Part shown: positions 50,856 through 59,752 of the stretch, in pieces | Numbering within the stretch: the first letter of the stretch is position 1 | Layout of the letters: each line of letters opens with the position of its first letter | From: Kocuria subflava | GTDB taxonomy: Bacteria > Actinomycetota > Actinomycetes > Actinomycetales > Micrococcaceae | DNA length: 64,000 nucleotides | Assembly: GCF_012163155.1 (NCBI RefSeq) | Contig: NZ_JAAVUN010000013.1 | Span: 1 to 64,000 of the forward strand | Direction: 5' to 3' | Made by a program: the position numbers and the translations under genes | Notes under the pieces: model-generated | Database searches by the model: none | Told to the model about the DNA's origin: nothing | Seen by the model: the letters and a program-made list of their open reading frames with translations, nothing else

Positions 50856-50948
50856 ATGGGGCCTGCTTACGGCCGTTTGGGGACGCCGTCAGCTCACGAC
50901 ACAGCACGTGTCCAGATGACGATCGACCGCAAGTCAACACCGAACTGA
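50856..50948 (+). CDS. Candidate 30-residue small ORF in the Wzz-like gene leader
   Basis: An ATG at 50856 preceded by GGAGGG (6-base spacing) opens 30 codons beginning MGPAYGRLGTPSAHDTARVQ and ends at TGA 50946-50948. It lies 88 bases before the Wzz-like gene on the same strand, downstream of an A/T-rich promoter-like tract. It could be a leader peptide or simply a chance frame; there is no homology that I recognise. Confidence 0.35.
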   Translation: MGPAYGRLGTPSAHDTARVQMTIDRKSTPN

Positions 50949-51036
50949 GGGCGCAAGGTAGAGCAGCGCCGCCAGTCCTGCACCTGCGGAAATTCGAGGG
51001 ACACACGCACATGACTCGATCAGGGGGAATCGAAAG

Positions 51037-51678
51037 TTGCGCGAGAAATCACCGTACGAGACCAATGAGATCACCGCAGTGGAGCTCGGTGGTGCCGTTC
51101 GACGTCGGTGGTGGCTCCCCGTACTGGGCCTGATTCTGGGCCTGGCCCTGAGCTTTGCGTTTTCCGCCACCCAAGCTCCCCAATACAGCTCCGTGACCAC
51201 GGCCCTGGTACACGCCACCGCAGCACAGGACACCGCAACAGACCGCCTGGCCGCCGAGGAGCTGGCCAAGTCCAGGGCTGTAACATACGAGTCCCTGGGT
51301 AACTCCGTGGTGGTGGCTGACACGGTGAAACAGGACCTGGGCCTGGACACGCCCACCGACATCTTGTTGGAGAACGTCCGCGTTGTGGCAAGCCCGGACA
51401 CCACTGGATTGGAGGTCACCGCCAGTGCGGCCAGCCCAGGAGAGGCAGCCGAGCTAGCAGCCGCATGGCGTGAGGCTCTGGCAGACGCCGCCGGAGACCC
51501 CCAACCCGGAGACAACATCCAGGTGATACCTGCAGGTGAGCCAACCGTCCCGGCGAACCCCTCCGGAATCGCAACACCGCTGATCTACGCGATTGGCGCA
51601 GCTGTTGGTCTCCTGTTGGGCGTCATTGCGGCCGTCAGCCTGGGGCACCCCCGCAACTCGGGGCGCCGAGCAGCCTGA
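51037..51678 (+). CDS. Wzz-like chain-length determinant protein
   Basis: This 213-residue protein has one membrane segment near each end: RRRWWLPVLGLILGLALSFA (about residues 22-42) and PLIYAIGAAVGLLLGVIAAV (about 182-201). The part between is extracytoplasmic and helical, the layout of Wzz/YveK-type polysaccharide copolymerases. No tyrosine-kinase domain is fused or adjacent. A TTG start at 51037 is chosen because AGGGGG precedes it and an ATG at 51011 is out of frame. It is divergent from the polymerase operon. Confidence 0.7.
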   Translation: MREKSPYETNEITAVELGGAVRRRWWLPVLGLILGLALSFAFSATQAPQYSSVTTALVHATAAQDTATDRLAAEELAKSRAVTYESLGNSVVVADTVKQDLGLDTPTDILLENVRVVASPDTTGLEVTASAASPGEAAELAAAWREALADAAGDPQPGDNIQVIPAGEPTVPANPSGIATPLIYAIGAAVGLLLGVIAAVSLGHPRNSGRRAA

Positions 51679-51717
51679 GCAGCACCAGACCCGGATGGCA
51701 CCCCCACCCAGCCAGGC

Positions 51718-53121
51718 TCACGCCCAGGTGCTGACCACTCCGTCGATGTTCTGATCCACCAACCGGGCTTTGCCCCCGGGTGGCACCTGGAGACGGTCAA
51801 CCACCTCAAAGCTCAGCTCCACCTGATCCTTGGTGCGGCTGACCATGGTGGTGTAGAAGTCCTTGAGGTCCTCACTGGTTGCGCGGGCAGAGGGCTCCAC
51901 CATGAGAGCCACCTTCCCGGGTTCGTCCTGACGGAACCTGAACCTGTTCACACACAGGAACTGGTGTCCGTGAACGTTCAGAGGTGTGGTGGGGAACAGC
52001 GTTCCGTCTGCGCGGACCAGGCCTTCGCGTCCACGGCGTGCCTTGATGTCCTTGAACGTGGGCTCCCCCCAGGTGTTGAATCCCACCACTTCTGCGGAAT
52101 CACCGGTGTCATATCGCAGGAAAGGGTGCCCCATCAGGCGTAGTCCTGTTGTCACAATTCGTCCACGTTCACCCACCTGCGCTGGGCTGCCGTCTGCCTT
52201 GAGGATTTCGGTGATCCCGTAGAGAGGCTCCGGGTGGAACACCCATTCCCGGTCCATGGGGGCAAACACGGTGCGTTCGGAGAGCCCGTAGAAGTTGGAG
52301 ACCTTTGCGTTGGGGAAGACCCGTCGGAAGGTCTCGGCCTGGGCCGGTGTGTACTCCTCGGAGACCGCCAGGATGCCCTTGACCTGATACCGCCAGTCGT
52401 CGTCGGGAAGGTGGGTTTCCAGCAGGCGCGCCATGTAGTCGATGGAGGCCGGGTAGCCGTGGATGTAGCGGATGCTGCGATCCGTGACCAGCTTCCAGTG
52501 CTCCCGGATCTTTTCCGGGGACAGGGCTTGTATGCGCAGCACCACTTCCCCGGTGGTGGCCTGCACCAAGTGGTCCTTGGACTCGTCAAACTCCACGGCA
52601 CCCCGCAGGAACAGCCGCCAGTCATCCAGCTGATAACCGGTGTCCTGCTCCCAGGCGTTCTGAACGTAAGCCCATTCCCCGGCCCCACGTGCCTTGTCCA
52701 GGTGGAACAGGATGGGGCTACCGGAGGTTCCGGAGCTTGCCACCAGTTCAACCGTGGATCGGGATGCTGGGGCAATCATCAACTCGGTGTTGGCGGATAA
52801 TGCCGCACGGGTCAACACCGGCAGCTGCGCCAAAACCGTGAAGGGGTCATCAACCTGAGGGTCGAATGATTTCAGCGCCACGTAATCAAAATGTTCACCG
52901 TAATATTCCGTGCTCGCGGCGACTGAAAGCAACTTGATCAACTGGCGGCGGCGTTCTTCTTGTCCCCAAAAAGGTACCGAGTGTGCCTTCAGAATATCGC
53001 GGCGGGTTCGACGGTAGGCCGGCCCGTAGCGCAGACGTACTGGTATGGCTCGCACCAGGACAGCAAACTTCTCCCGTTGCTCCGCCGGTAGATGCGCAAT
53101 ACGCTCGCGCACGGAAATCAT
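51718..53121 (-). CDS. PaaK/CapK-like adenylate-forming enzyme
   Basis: This 467-residue protein is related to phenylacetate-CoA ligases and CapK: the ATP-binding segment VELVASSGTSGSPILFHLDK, FYGLSERTVFAPMDREW and YDTGDSAEVVGFNTW, then LVRADGTLFPTTPLNVHGHQ. CapK-like members occur in capsule loci and are thought to activate acyl groups for modification of sugars. Start at 53119-53121 follows AGGGGAG. It is convergent with the Wzz-like gene (40 bases apart) and co-directional with putA, from which a terminator separates it. Confidence 0.78.
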   Translation of the reverse strand: MISVRERIAHLPAEQREKFAVLVRAIPVRLRYGPAYRRTRRDILKAHSVPFWGQEERRRQLIKLLSVAASTEYYGEHFDYVALKSFDPQVDDPFTVLAQLPVLTRAALSANTELMIAPASRSTVELVASSGTSGSPILFHLDKARGAGEWAYVQNAWEQDTGYQLDDWRLFLRGAVEFDESKDHLVQATTGEVVLRIQALSPEKIREHWKLVTDRSIRYIHGYPASIDYMARLLETHLPDDDWRYQVKGILAVSEEYTPAQAETFRRVFPNAKVSNFYGLSERTVFAPMDREWVFHPEPLYGITEILKADGSPAQVGERGRIVTTGLRLMGHPFLRYDTGDSAEVVGFNTWGEPTFKDIKARRGREGLVRADGTLFPTTPLNVHGHQFLCVNRFRFRQDEPGKVALMVEPSARATSEDLKDFYTTMVSRTKDQVELSFEVVDRLQVPPGGKARLVDQNIDGVVSTWA

Positions 53122-53283
53122 GATCTCCCCTTGTCAGCCTCGGTTTCAGCTGGGAGGTGAGGGCCCCCGCGCTGCTGCACCCCTTGGGCTGCACTGAATC
53201 TCTTGGCTTTGGTCAGGTTCTTTGACGTGCAGAACTTGCACCCCTGATGAGGCATCATCATATAGGTATGAATCGTGATGTGC

Positions 53284-53337
53284 ATTCGGGGCCAAGATCC
53301 CGCAGTTGTCCATCACAACAGGATCTTGGCCCTGAAT
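53284..53337 (-). terminator. Long hairpin downstream of putA
   Basis: ATTCGGGGCCAAGATCC (53284-53300) pairs with GGATCTTGGCCCTGAAT (53321-53337) around a 20-base loop that contains a smaller GTTGT/ACAAC stem. It lies 20 bases beyond the putA stop. It separates putA from the CapK-like gene on the same strand; the rest of this 235-base gap shows no gene. Confidence 0.65.
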
Positions 53338-53356
53338 CATCCACAACAAGATTTTG

Positions 53357-56300
53357 TTATGAAACGGTTGTCATCAGCCGAGATTTGAGGGATTCCATAT
53401 CCGGGAACGGATTTCCGAACCGGTGCATGGTCATGGAAACTGCCTGCTCATGGAGCATTTCCATGAGTTCCACTCGAGCAGCTCCAACCACCGGGTGGCT
53501 CAGCACTGCGACGTCCGGAGTTGCCCCCAGTGCGGCACCCAGATTGACGTCCGTGCCGATCAGCTTGATGCGGGCACCGGCGTGCAGGTCCTCGGCCGGG
53601 GTTCGCTGCGATTCGGTGTCGCTGGCCCCGGCTGCCTCGGCCTGGTCAGCCTCCACGGCGTCACCGCTGAGCACGCGGGCCACCGCCTGCTCGCGGAACT
53701 CGGCATCGGTGGCCGCAGGCAGAACACCTGAGAACAGGTCCCGCGCCACCAGCGGCAACTCGTCAGCGATTCGCGGCGCGGGGCTGAGCACCACATGGGA
53801 ACCGGAGCGCGCTGCTGCCAGTCCCACCCGCACCACGTCCGTGACGGGTGCATCCTCAGCTGCGCGCACCACCACACGACGCGGACGGTAGCGGAACAGG
53901 TTGGCCTCCACAGAAAGGCCGGTGGGGTCCTTGGTGACGCCGAATTCACCGTCCCAGGCCTTTTGGTCCACGGCTGCGCATGAACGCAACCAGGCCAGGT
54001 CCGGTTCCGGCAGCGTGTTGGCCAGTTCCGCGGAGGAGAGCACGGCCGAGACCACGGGGTGGGCACTGCCGCCGGTGGTGTCCCGGTGGAATCCTGCCTT
54101 GTACCAGGTCCCCAGCTGGGCCAGGTAGTTGGGCCCACCAGCCTTGGCGCCCAGCCCCACAGAGGACTTCTTCCAACCACCGAACGGCTGACGCTGCACG
54201 ATGGCACCCGTGATCCCCCGGTTCACGTACAGGTTGCCGGCCTTCACACCCTCCAGCCATCGCTCAACCTCTGTGGCGTCCAGGGAGTGCACACCGGCAG
54301 TCAGCCCGTAGTCCACGGCGTTCTGCCATTCCAGGGCCTGACCCAGGTCCTTGGCGTGCATGAGCCCCAGCACGGGGCCAAAGACCTCCGTGAGGTGGAA
54401 GAAGGATCCGGGTTTGACGCCCTTCTTGATCCCGGGACGCCACAGCCGCCCCGTGTCATCCAGTTGTTTGGGCTCCAGCAGCCAGGTTTCGCCGTCGTCG
54501 AGTTGAGTCAGGGCGCGGCGCAGTTTGCCCTCCGGTTCCTTGATGACGGGGCCCACCACGGCCTGCAGATTCTGCGGCCAGTCCACCACCATGGATTCGG
54601 CGGCGTCCAGCAACTGGCGTTCAAAACGCTCAGAGGTCCCCACGGAGCCCACCAGAATGCCCAGGGACGCCGCAGAGCACTTCTGTCCTGCGTGACCGAA
54701 GGCGCTGGTCACCAGATCCCACACCGCTCGGTCGCGGTCGGCTGCGGGTGTGACCACCAGGGCGTTCTTGCCGGAGGTCTCACCGGTCACAGGCCGCCCG
54801 GTGCGCCAACCACCGAACAGTTCAGCGGTTTCGTATCCGCCGGTCAGCAGCACCCGGTCCACACCGGGGTGGGAGACCAACGCCTTGCCGGTGTCGCCTT
54901 CCACGGAGTCCACCAGCTGGAGCACCTCACGCGGAACACCTGCATCCCACAACGCCTCGATGATCGCAGCCGAGCAGCGCTTGGTCTGCGGAGAGGGCTT
55001 GTGGATCACGGCGGCCCCCACCGCCAGCGCCGCCACCGTGGAACCGCACGGAATGGCCAACGGGAAGTTCCACGGCGGGGTCACCAGCACCAGGGTGTCC
55101 GGGTCGAACACCGCACCGTCCACCTGCTCCAGTTCCAGGGCCCGGCGCGCGTACCAGCGGCAGAAATCCATGGCCTCAGAGACCTCGGGGTCGCTCTGCG
55201 GCAGGGCCTTGCCGGTTTCAGCGCCGGCAACGGCCATCAGGTGACCGCGGCGCTCCCCCAGGATGTCAGCGGCGCGGTTGAGGATCTCCGCGCGCTCACG
55301 CGCTCCCCGGGCCTGCCACTGCTTGGCGGCGTGCCGCCCGGTTTCCACGACGACGGCGACCCCGTCCTCATCCAGGCCGTCGGGCAGCGCAAGGGAGTCG
55401 TACCAGCGGCGGTCCGTGATCTGTTCGGCGATCTCGGCGGCCCACTGCTGGTTGGCCGGCACGGACACGTCCGTGTCAGGTTCATTGACAAAAGGCTGAT
55501 CCAGCGGCTGGTGCCCCTGGTAACCACCGTTGGCCTCGCCCGCGCGGTCCTGGTTGCGGTGCGGCTCAGGTGCCTGGTCACCATCCAGGGCGATGCCTTC
55601 TTCCATCAACTGCTGCACGGAGGCTTTGAACCGGGCGGCCTCACGCTCAAAGATGGCGTTGCCGGGTGCCAACTCAAAGATCCCGGACATGAAGTTCTCA
55701 CTGGCTGCGTTCTCCTCCAGGCGGCGGACCAGGTAGGAGACGGCCACGTCGAACTCGGCGGGGCGAACGGCCGGGACGTAGAGCAGGATTCGGCCCACAT
55801 CTTCGGACACCGCCACGGACTGCTCCACGGCCATGCCCTGCAGCATCTCGAATTCGATCCGGTCCGTGACCCCGCGTTGTTCGGCCAGCAGGTGGGCGAA
55901 TGCGATGTCGAACAGGTTGTGCCCGGCAACGCCGATCCGCATTCCGGACAGCCGCTGCGGGGTGAAAGCCCAGGCCAAGGCGCGCTTGTAGTTGGCGTCC
56001 GTCGCCTGCTTGGAGGGCATGGTGGTCAGGGGCCAGTCGTGGACCTCGGCATCCACCTTCTCCAAAGCCAGGTTGGCGCCCTTGACCAGGCGGATCTTGA
56101 TCTGGGCGCCGCCGTCGGCAACGCGCTGGGCCGCGAACTCGGAAAGACGCTGAATGGCGCCCAGTGCATCGGGCAGGTAGGCCTGGACCACGATTCCGGC
56201 CTCCAAGTCCTTCAGCTCAGCACGGTCCAGGAGTTCAATGAACACCTCTGTGGTCAGGTGCAGGTCCGAATAGAACTCCATGTCCAGATTGATAAACTTG

Positions 56301-57055
56301 GTACCGGCCGGGGCAGCAGCTGCCTTGAGGTACAGAGGCAGCAAGCGGTCCACCACGCGGGTCACGGTGCCGTCAAAACCCCAGTGGGAGAGTTGAGCCA
56401 CCACGGAGGAGACCTTGATGGAGGCGTAGTCCACGTCCGAGCGCTCCAGCAGGTCGTCAACGTCCTTGAGGTGCTTGTCAGCCTCCGCGTCTCCCAGGAC
56501 CTCCTCACCCAGCAGGTTGATGTTGAGGGGGTTGCCCTGCTCGGTGAACTTGGCCACGGCCTTGCCGAACGGCTCAGGGCGGGCATCCACCACCAGGTGT
56601 CCCACCATCTGGCGCAGGCGACCCCGGGCCACCGGGATCACGGCGGCCGGAGCCAACCGAGAGAACACTCCACCGGCCAGAATCTGGGAACGGTCCACCT
56701 TGGACAAGCTCTTGGGTGCCAGTTTGGCCACCCGCTGCAATGCCTTGGCCGCTGCCTTGCTGTCCTCGGTGCGGACCACTCGGTCCACAAAACCAGTGGT
56801 GAACTCCAGCCCGTCCGGGTCCTTGAGGATGGCGGAGAGGCGGTCAGCTCCTGGGGAGGATGCCTTGCCCTCCTTGGCCACACGATCGGCCCGGTCCAAC
56901 CAGGCGCTCACCTGGTCAACGGCGGGTTGAACAAGATCAGTCAGACCTTCAAGGCCCTGCAACTGATCGGCACCGCCGTGGGTGGTGGCGGGAATCTGCT
57001 GGTCCGTGTCGGGTCTCTGGCCGGTACCGGGGTTCTCAGGCATGGTGTTGGACAC
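53357..57055 (-). CDS. putA: Bifunctional proline dehydrogenase / glutamate semialdehyde dehydrogenase
   Basis: PutA degrades proline to glutamate in two steps at the membrane face. The proline dehydrogenase domain spans roughly residues 70-460 (GFDGTVTRVVDRLLPLYLKA, KIRLVKGANLALEKVDAEVH, IRIGVAGHNLFD-like barrel motifs). The aldehyde dehydrogenase domain spans about 550-1000 (VLVTPPWNFPLAIPCGSTVA; catalytic Cys in FGHAGQKCSAASLGIL). A further 220-residue C-terminal region follows, as in actinobacterial PutA. I start at the GTG at 57053-57055, preceded by AGAGGG; an earlier GTG at 57127 is possible. It interrupts the exopolysaccharide region and is probably independently transcribed. Confidence 0.9.
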   Translation of the reverse strand: MSNTMPENPGTGQRPDTDQQIPATTHGGADQLQGLEGLTDLVQPAVDQVSAWLDRADRVAKEGKASSPGADRLSAILKDPDGLEFTTGFVDRVVRTEDSKAAAKALQRVAKLAPKSLSKVDRSQILAGGVFSRLAPAAVIPVARGRLRQMVGHLVVDARPEPFGKAVAKFTEQGNPLNINLLGEEVLGDAEADKHLKDVDDLLERSDVDYASIKVSSVVAQLSHWGFDGTVTRVVDRLLPLYLKAAAAPAGTKFINLDMEFYSDLHLTTEVFIELLDRAELKDLEAGIVVQAYLPDALGAIQRLSEFAAQRVADGGAQIKIRLVKGANLALEKVDAEVHDWPLTTMPSKQATDANYKRALAWAFTPQRLSGMRIGVAGHNLFDIAFAHLLAEQRGVTDRIEFEMLQGMAVEQSVAVSEDVGRILLYVPAVRPAEFDVAVSYLVRRLEENAASENFMSGIFELAPGNAIFEREAARFKASVQQLMEEGIALDGDQAPEPHRNQDRAGEANGGYQGHQPLDQPFVNEPDTDVSVPANQQWAAEIAEQITDRRWYDSLALPDGLDEDGVAVVVETGRHAAKQWQARGARERAEILNRAADILGERRGHLMAVAGAETGKALPQSDPEVSEAMDFCRWYARRALELEQVDGAVFDPDTLVLVTPPWNFPLAIPCGSTVAALAVGAAVIHKPSPQTKRCSAAIIEALWDAGVPREVLQLVDSVEGDTGKALVSHPGVDRVLLTGGYETAELFGGWRTGRPVTGETSGKNALVVTPAADRDRAVWDLVTSAFGHAGQKCSAASLGILVGSVGTSERFERQLLDAAESMVVDWPQNLQAVVGPVIKEPEGKLRRALTQLDDGETWLLEPKQLDDTGRLWRPGIKKGVKPGSFFHLTEVFGPVLGLMHAKDLGQALEWQNAVDYGLTAGVHSLDATEVERWLEGVKAGNLYVNRGITGAIVQRQPFGGWKKSSVGLGAKAGGPNYLAQLGTWYKAGFHRDTTGGSAHPVVSAVLSSAELANTLPEPDLAWLRSCAAVDQKAWDGEFGVTKDPTGLSVEANLFRYRPRRVVVRAAEDAPVTDVVRVGLAAARSGSHVVLSPAPRIADELPLVARDLFSGVLPAATDAEFREQAVARVLSGDAVEADQAEAAGASDTESQRTPAEDLHAGARIKLIGTDVNLGAALGATPDVAVLSHPVVGAARVELMEMLHEQAVSMTMHRFGNPFPDMESLKSRLMTTVS

Positions 57056-57254
57056 GTGTGCGCCCTCTTTCAGCTCGCCCTGGGACGGAACCGTGGCACT
57101 CCCACGGCCTCCGGCCATGGTCTCCACAGGGCAAAAAAATGGGCCGGTGACAATACTCTAAGGGACTCACATGTCTGCTGTGTCACATGCTCCGGCAAGC
57201 ACATTCCGGGCCGGACACCGCGCTGGTGCGGCTACCTGAGCGGGCCGGTGGTCT

Positions 57255-59675
57255 TCAGGAAATGCCAAAGAATCGGCGCAGCTTGCGCTTGATGAAACCG
57301 AAGAACGAATTGTCCGCCAGCACGTTGGCCACGTTGTGCATCTCCCGCTGCTGTTCCCTCAACAAGACTGCCAGTTCCGCGTTCTGCCGCTCCAGGTGCT
57401 CAATGCGTTGCCGAACGCTGCTGAACTCCCGCGCCATGAACAGCGGCAGCCCGATCCCGTTCTCCCGGGTCCACTCCTGGAAGTGGCGCTCCCGCACAGC
57501 AAGGTCGTACTGCCGGTGGTGCTGAGCTCCGGCGATCATGGAGTTGCCCAACTCGCCGGCCTGCTCCGGGCGCTGCTGCCAGAAGGCCAAGGGCAAGCCG
57601 TCAATGAATCCGATGGTGGCGGCCTGAGCGAATCGTAGGTGGAACTCCCAGTCACCGACTGCCGGCAAGGTTTCGTCGTAGTCGCCGATCACCCCGTGCA
57701 TGGATCGGCGGTACAGGAAGGAAATGGGCAGGGCCCGGTTGATCTCCATCAGGTCCGTCAAGGTGATGGAGTGCAACTGCGCCCAGAAAATCTCCCGTCC
57801 CGTTTCATGGATCACGGGCGGTTCGGCCTTCAGGTCAACCGATTCGTACACGATCTCCGTACGCACCATCACGCCACCATCCGTGCAGGACGGACGCTCC
57901 AAGTACGCCACGGTGCGCTGCAGGAACAGGGGGTGCCAGCGGTCGTCGTCGTCGTGAATGCACAGGAATTCGCTGTCCGTGGCCCGCACGCCGATGTTGG
58001 AGGCGGCCTCCATGCCGTAGGACCTCCGGTTGTGGATCACGGAGACCCGGCCCGCGAATTCCCGTTCGCGTGCTGCCACCAGGGCGTCAACGGGTTGGGG
58101 ATCGCCGCCGTCGTTGACGATCACCAGGCGCCAGTCCGCAAAACTCTGCGCCAGGACGTCATCCAGGGCCCGCTCCAGCAAGATGGCACGGTCCTTGGTG
58201 CGCATCACAATCGCCACTGTGGCCCGGTGTGATTCCAGCACCGGTGCCTGGGGCCGTGTCCAGTCCCGGCGCAGGGCTCGCGCAATCTCCGAACCCGCTC
58301 CGGCAGGTGGCACTTCCGCCAGTTCCGACGGTACAGGTGCTGATCCTGTCAGGCCTACAGCCACGGTGTCCCACCACGCAGCGGCGTTGGCGCGGACGGC
58401 GGCTCGCCTGGCCAGGAGGTCATCGGAGAACTGCTCCCGGCCCTCCACCATGTCCTGGGTCCACTTCTGAGCGGCTTCACGTAGATCCCACGCCACGGAA
58501 CGCGGGGTCAACAACGCACCCAATGGCATGACCTGACCGCTGATCCCCCAGGTGGCGCACGCCCCGTCCATGCGCACTTCCGCAAAGTTGTCCACCGCCA
58601 CCGGCAGCACCGTGGCACCACCGGCCAACCCGAAAACCACCGGGTGGTAGCGGGAGGTCACCACGTAATCTGCGGTCAGGGTTCGCCGCACACTTGCAGC
58701 GGCGGATTCGATCTCACGGTGTACGGACTCGCTGTGCATTCGCACGGCCACTTTGCGGTGAAACGCCGGGTCATGGTCGTTTTCGCCCGGTTGCGCCATG
58801 TGCGGAACGAACTCCACACAACCGCCCGTGCGATGCACCAGGGAATCCAGTACGACGGCGTAGGCCTCCGCCGCCTCTTCCGTTCCGTATGCTCCGGTGC
58901 GGTTGGCGAACGTTGCCACAATGCGCGGACGGGTGGGATCCCCGGATTCGCGCACCTCAACAGGGGTGGTGTCCACATGGCCATCCACGGCCTGGTCGAT
59001 GGTGGGCACCGCAGTGGTGGTACCGGCCTGGTTCTCTGAACCGTGTTGTGACCAGCGTGAACTCAGGGCGTCCAGGGCCCAGCCGGTGGCATCATCCGCA
59101 CAGGCGCGCACACCACGGTGGTTGGGGCACAAAATGTTGGCCAGGCGGTGGGACTCAGGGTCCCGTAAGCCCACCAACGTTGCCTTCTCCAAGGTCTCAC
59201 GCAGCACCTCACGGTCCACCGGGGACAGATTGGGCCCCAGCGTCTGGCCGCTGAACACCACGGGCTTGTTCAGGCGCTCGGCCACCCGCACGACGGCGGC
59301 GCGTTCGTAAAGCAGCCACCCGAACTCCGAGTTCATGTTGCCGCCACCGGCCACCAGAACCGCATCCACCCCGCGCAGCACCTCGATCAGCGCAAACACC
59401 GGGTCCGATTCGGGTATCGCCTCTGTTTGCCCGGCCAACAGCTGGTCGATTTCTTCCAGGCGCTGTTGGCGCTGGGCCGGCGGCCACGGGAAAGTCAGCG
59501 TGGGGACCGCCTGGACGGAGTCGTACTGGCTCAAGGTCTCCTGGACATTTCGCGTGAGCAGCACCAGATCAGTGATGCCCCGGGCCTTCAGTGCAGCCAC
59601 CGCGGCATGGCACATGGCCTCGTCACCCACGTGGTAAGTGGGTTGACCGATGTCGCTGAGGATGGCTACACGCAT
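57255..59675 (-). CDS. Polysaccharide pyruvyltransferase fused to GT2
   Basis: This 806-residue protein has two enzymes in one chain. Residues 1-420 are a polysaccharide pyruvyl transferase (DIGQPTYHVGDEAMCHAAVA, LVAGGGNMNSEFGWLLYERA, YVVTSRYHPVVFGLAGGATV). Residues about 480-730 are a GT2 domain (VAIVMRTKDRAILLERALDD, CIHDDDDRWHPLFLQRTVAY). The last 60 residues are a coiled coil (RQRIEHLERQNAELAVLLRE). It would add a ketal-linked pyruvate and a sugar to the same glycan, giving a negative charge. The ATG at 59673-59675 follows GGAGG at 8 bases. Confidence 0.85.
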   Translation of the reverse strand: MRVAILSDIGQPTYHVGDEAMCHAAVAALKARGITDLVLLTRNVQETLSQYDSVQAVPTLTFPWPPAQRQQRLEEIDQLLAGQTEAIPESDPVFALIEVLRGVDAVLVAGGGNMNSEFGWLLYERAAVVRVAERLNKPVVFSGQTLGPNLSPVDREVLRETLEKATLVGLRDPESHRLANILCPNHRGVRACADDATGWALDALSSRWSQHGSENQAGTTTAVPTIDQAVDGHVDTTPVEVRESGDPTRPRIVATFANRTGAYGTEEAAEAYAVVLDSLVHRTGGCVEFVPHMAQPGENDHDPAFHRKVAVRMHSESVHREIESAAASVRRTLTADYVVTSRYHPVVFGLAGGATVLPVAVDNFAEVRMDGACATWGISGQVMPLGALLTPRSVAWDLREAAQKWTQDMVEGREQFSDDLLARRAAVRANAAAWWDTVAVGLTGSAPVPSELAEVPPAGAGSEIARALRRDWTRPQAPVLESHRATVAIVMRTKDRAILLERALDDVLAQSFADWRLVIVNDGGDPQPVDALVAAREREFAGRVSVIHNRRSYGMEAASNIGVRATDSEFLCIHDDDDRWHPLFLQRTVAYLERPSCTDGGVMVRTEIVYESVDLKAEPPVIHETGREIFWAQLHSITLTDLMEINRALPISFLYRRSMHGVIGDYDETLPAVGDWEFHLRFAQAATIGFIDGLPLAFWQQRPEQAGELGNSMIAGAQHHRQYDLAVRERHFQEWTRENGIGLPLFMAREFSSVRQRIEHLERQNAELAVLLREQQREMHNVANVLADNSFFGFIKRKLRRFFGIS

Positions 59676-59752
59676 GACCGAAATCCTCCCACAACCCGGG
59701 TTGCCGTCAGAGGCGGGCACCCGGCTGGTGTCCATCCTCACTCACGGGTCTC

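Noticed and set aside
51011-51133. ATG at 51011 as the start of the Wzz-like protein
   Set aside because: It has a GAGGGA before it but is out of frame with the Wzz-like sequence and its own frame ends after 40 codons; the TTG at 51037 with AGGGGG is preferred.
54059-57292. A 1077-codon open frame on the plus strand opposite putA
   Set aside because: It mirrors the third-position GC bias of putA, has no family resemblance, and its His/Gln/Gly-rich composition is typical for antisense shadows in high-GC genes.
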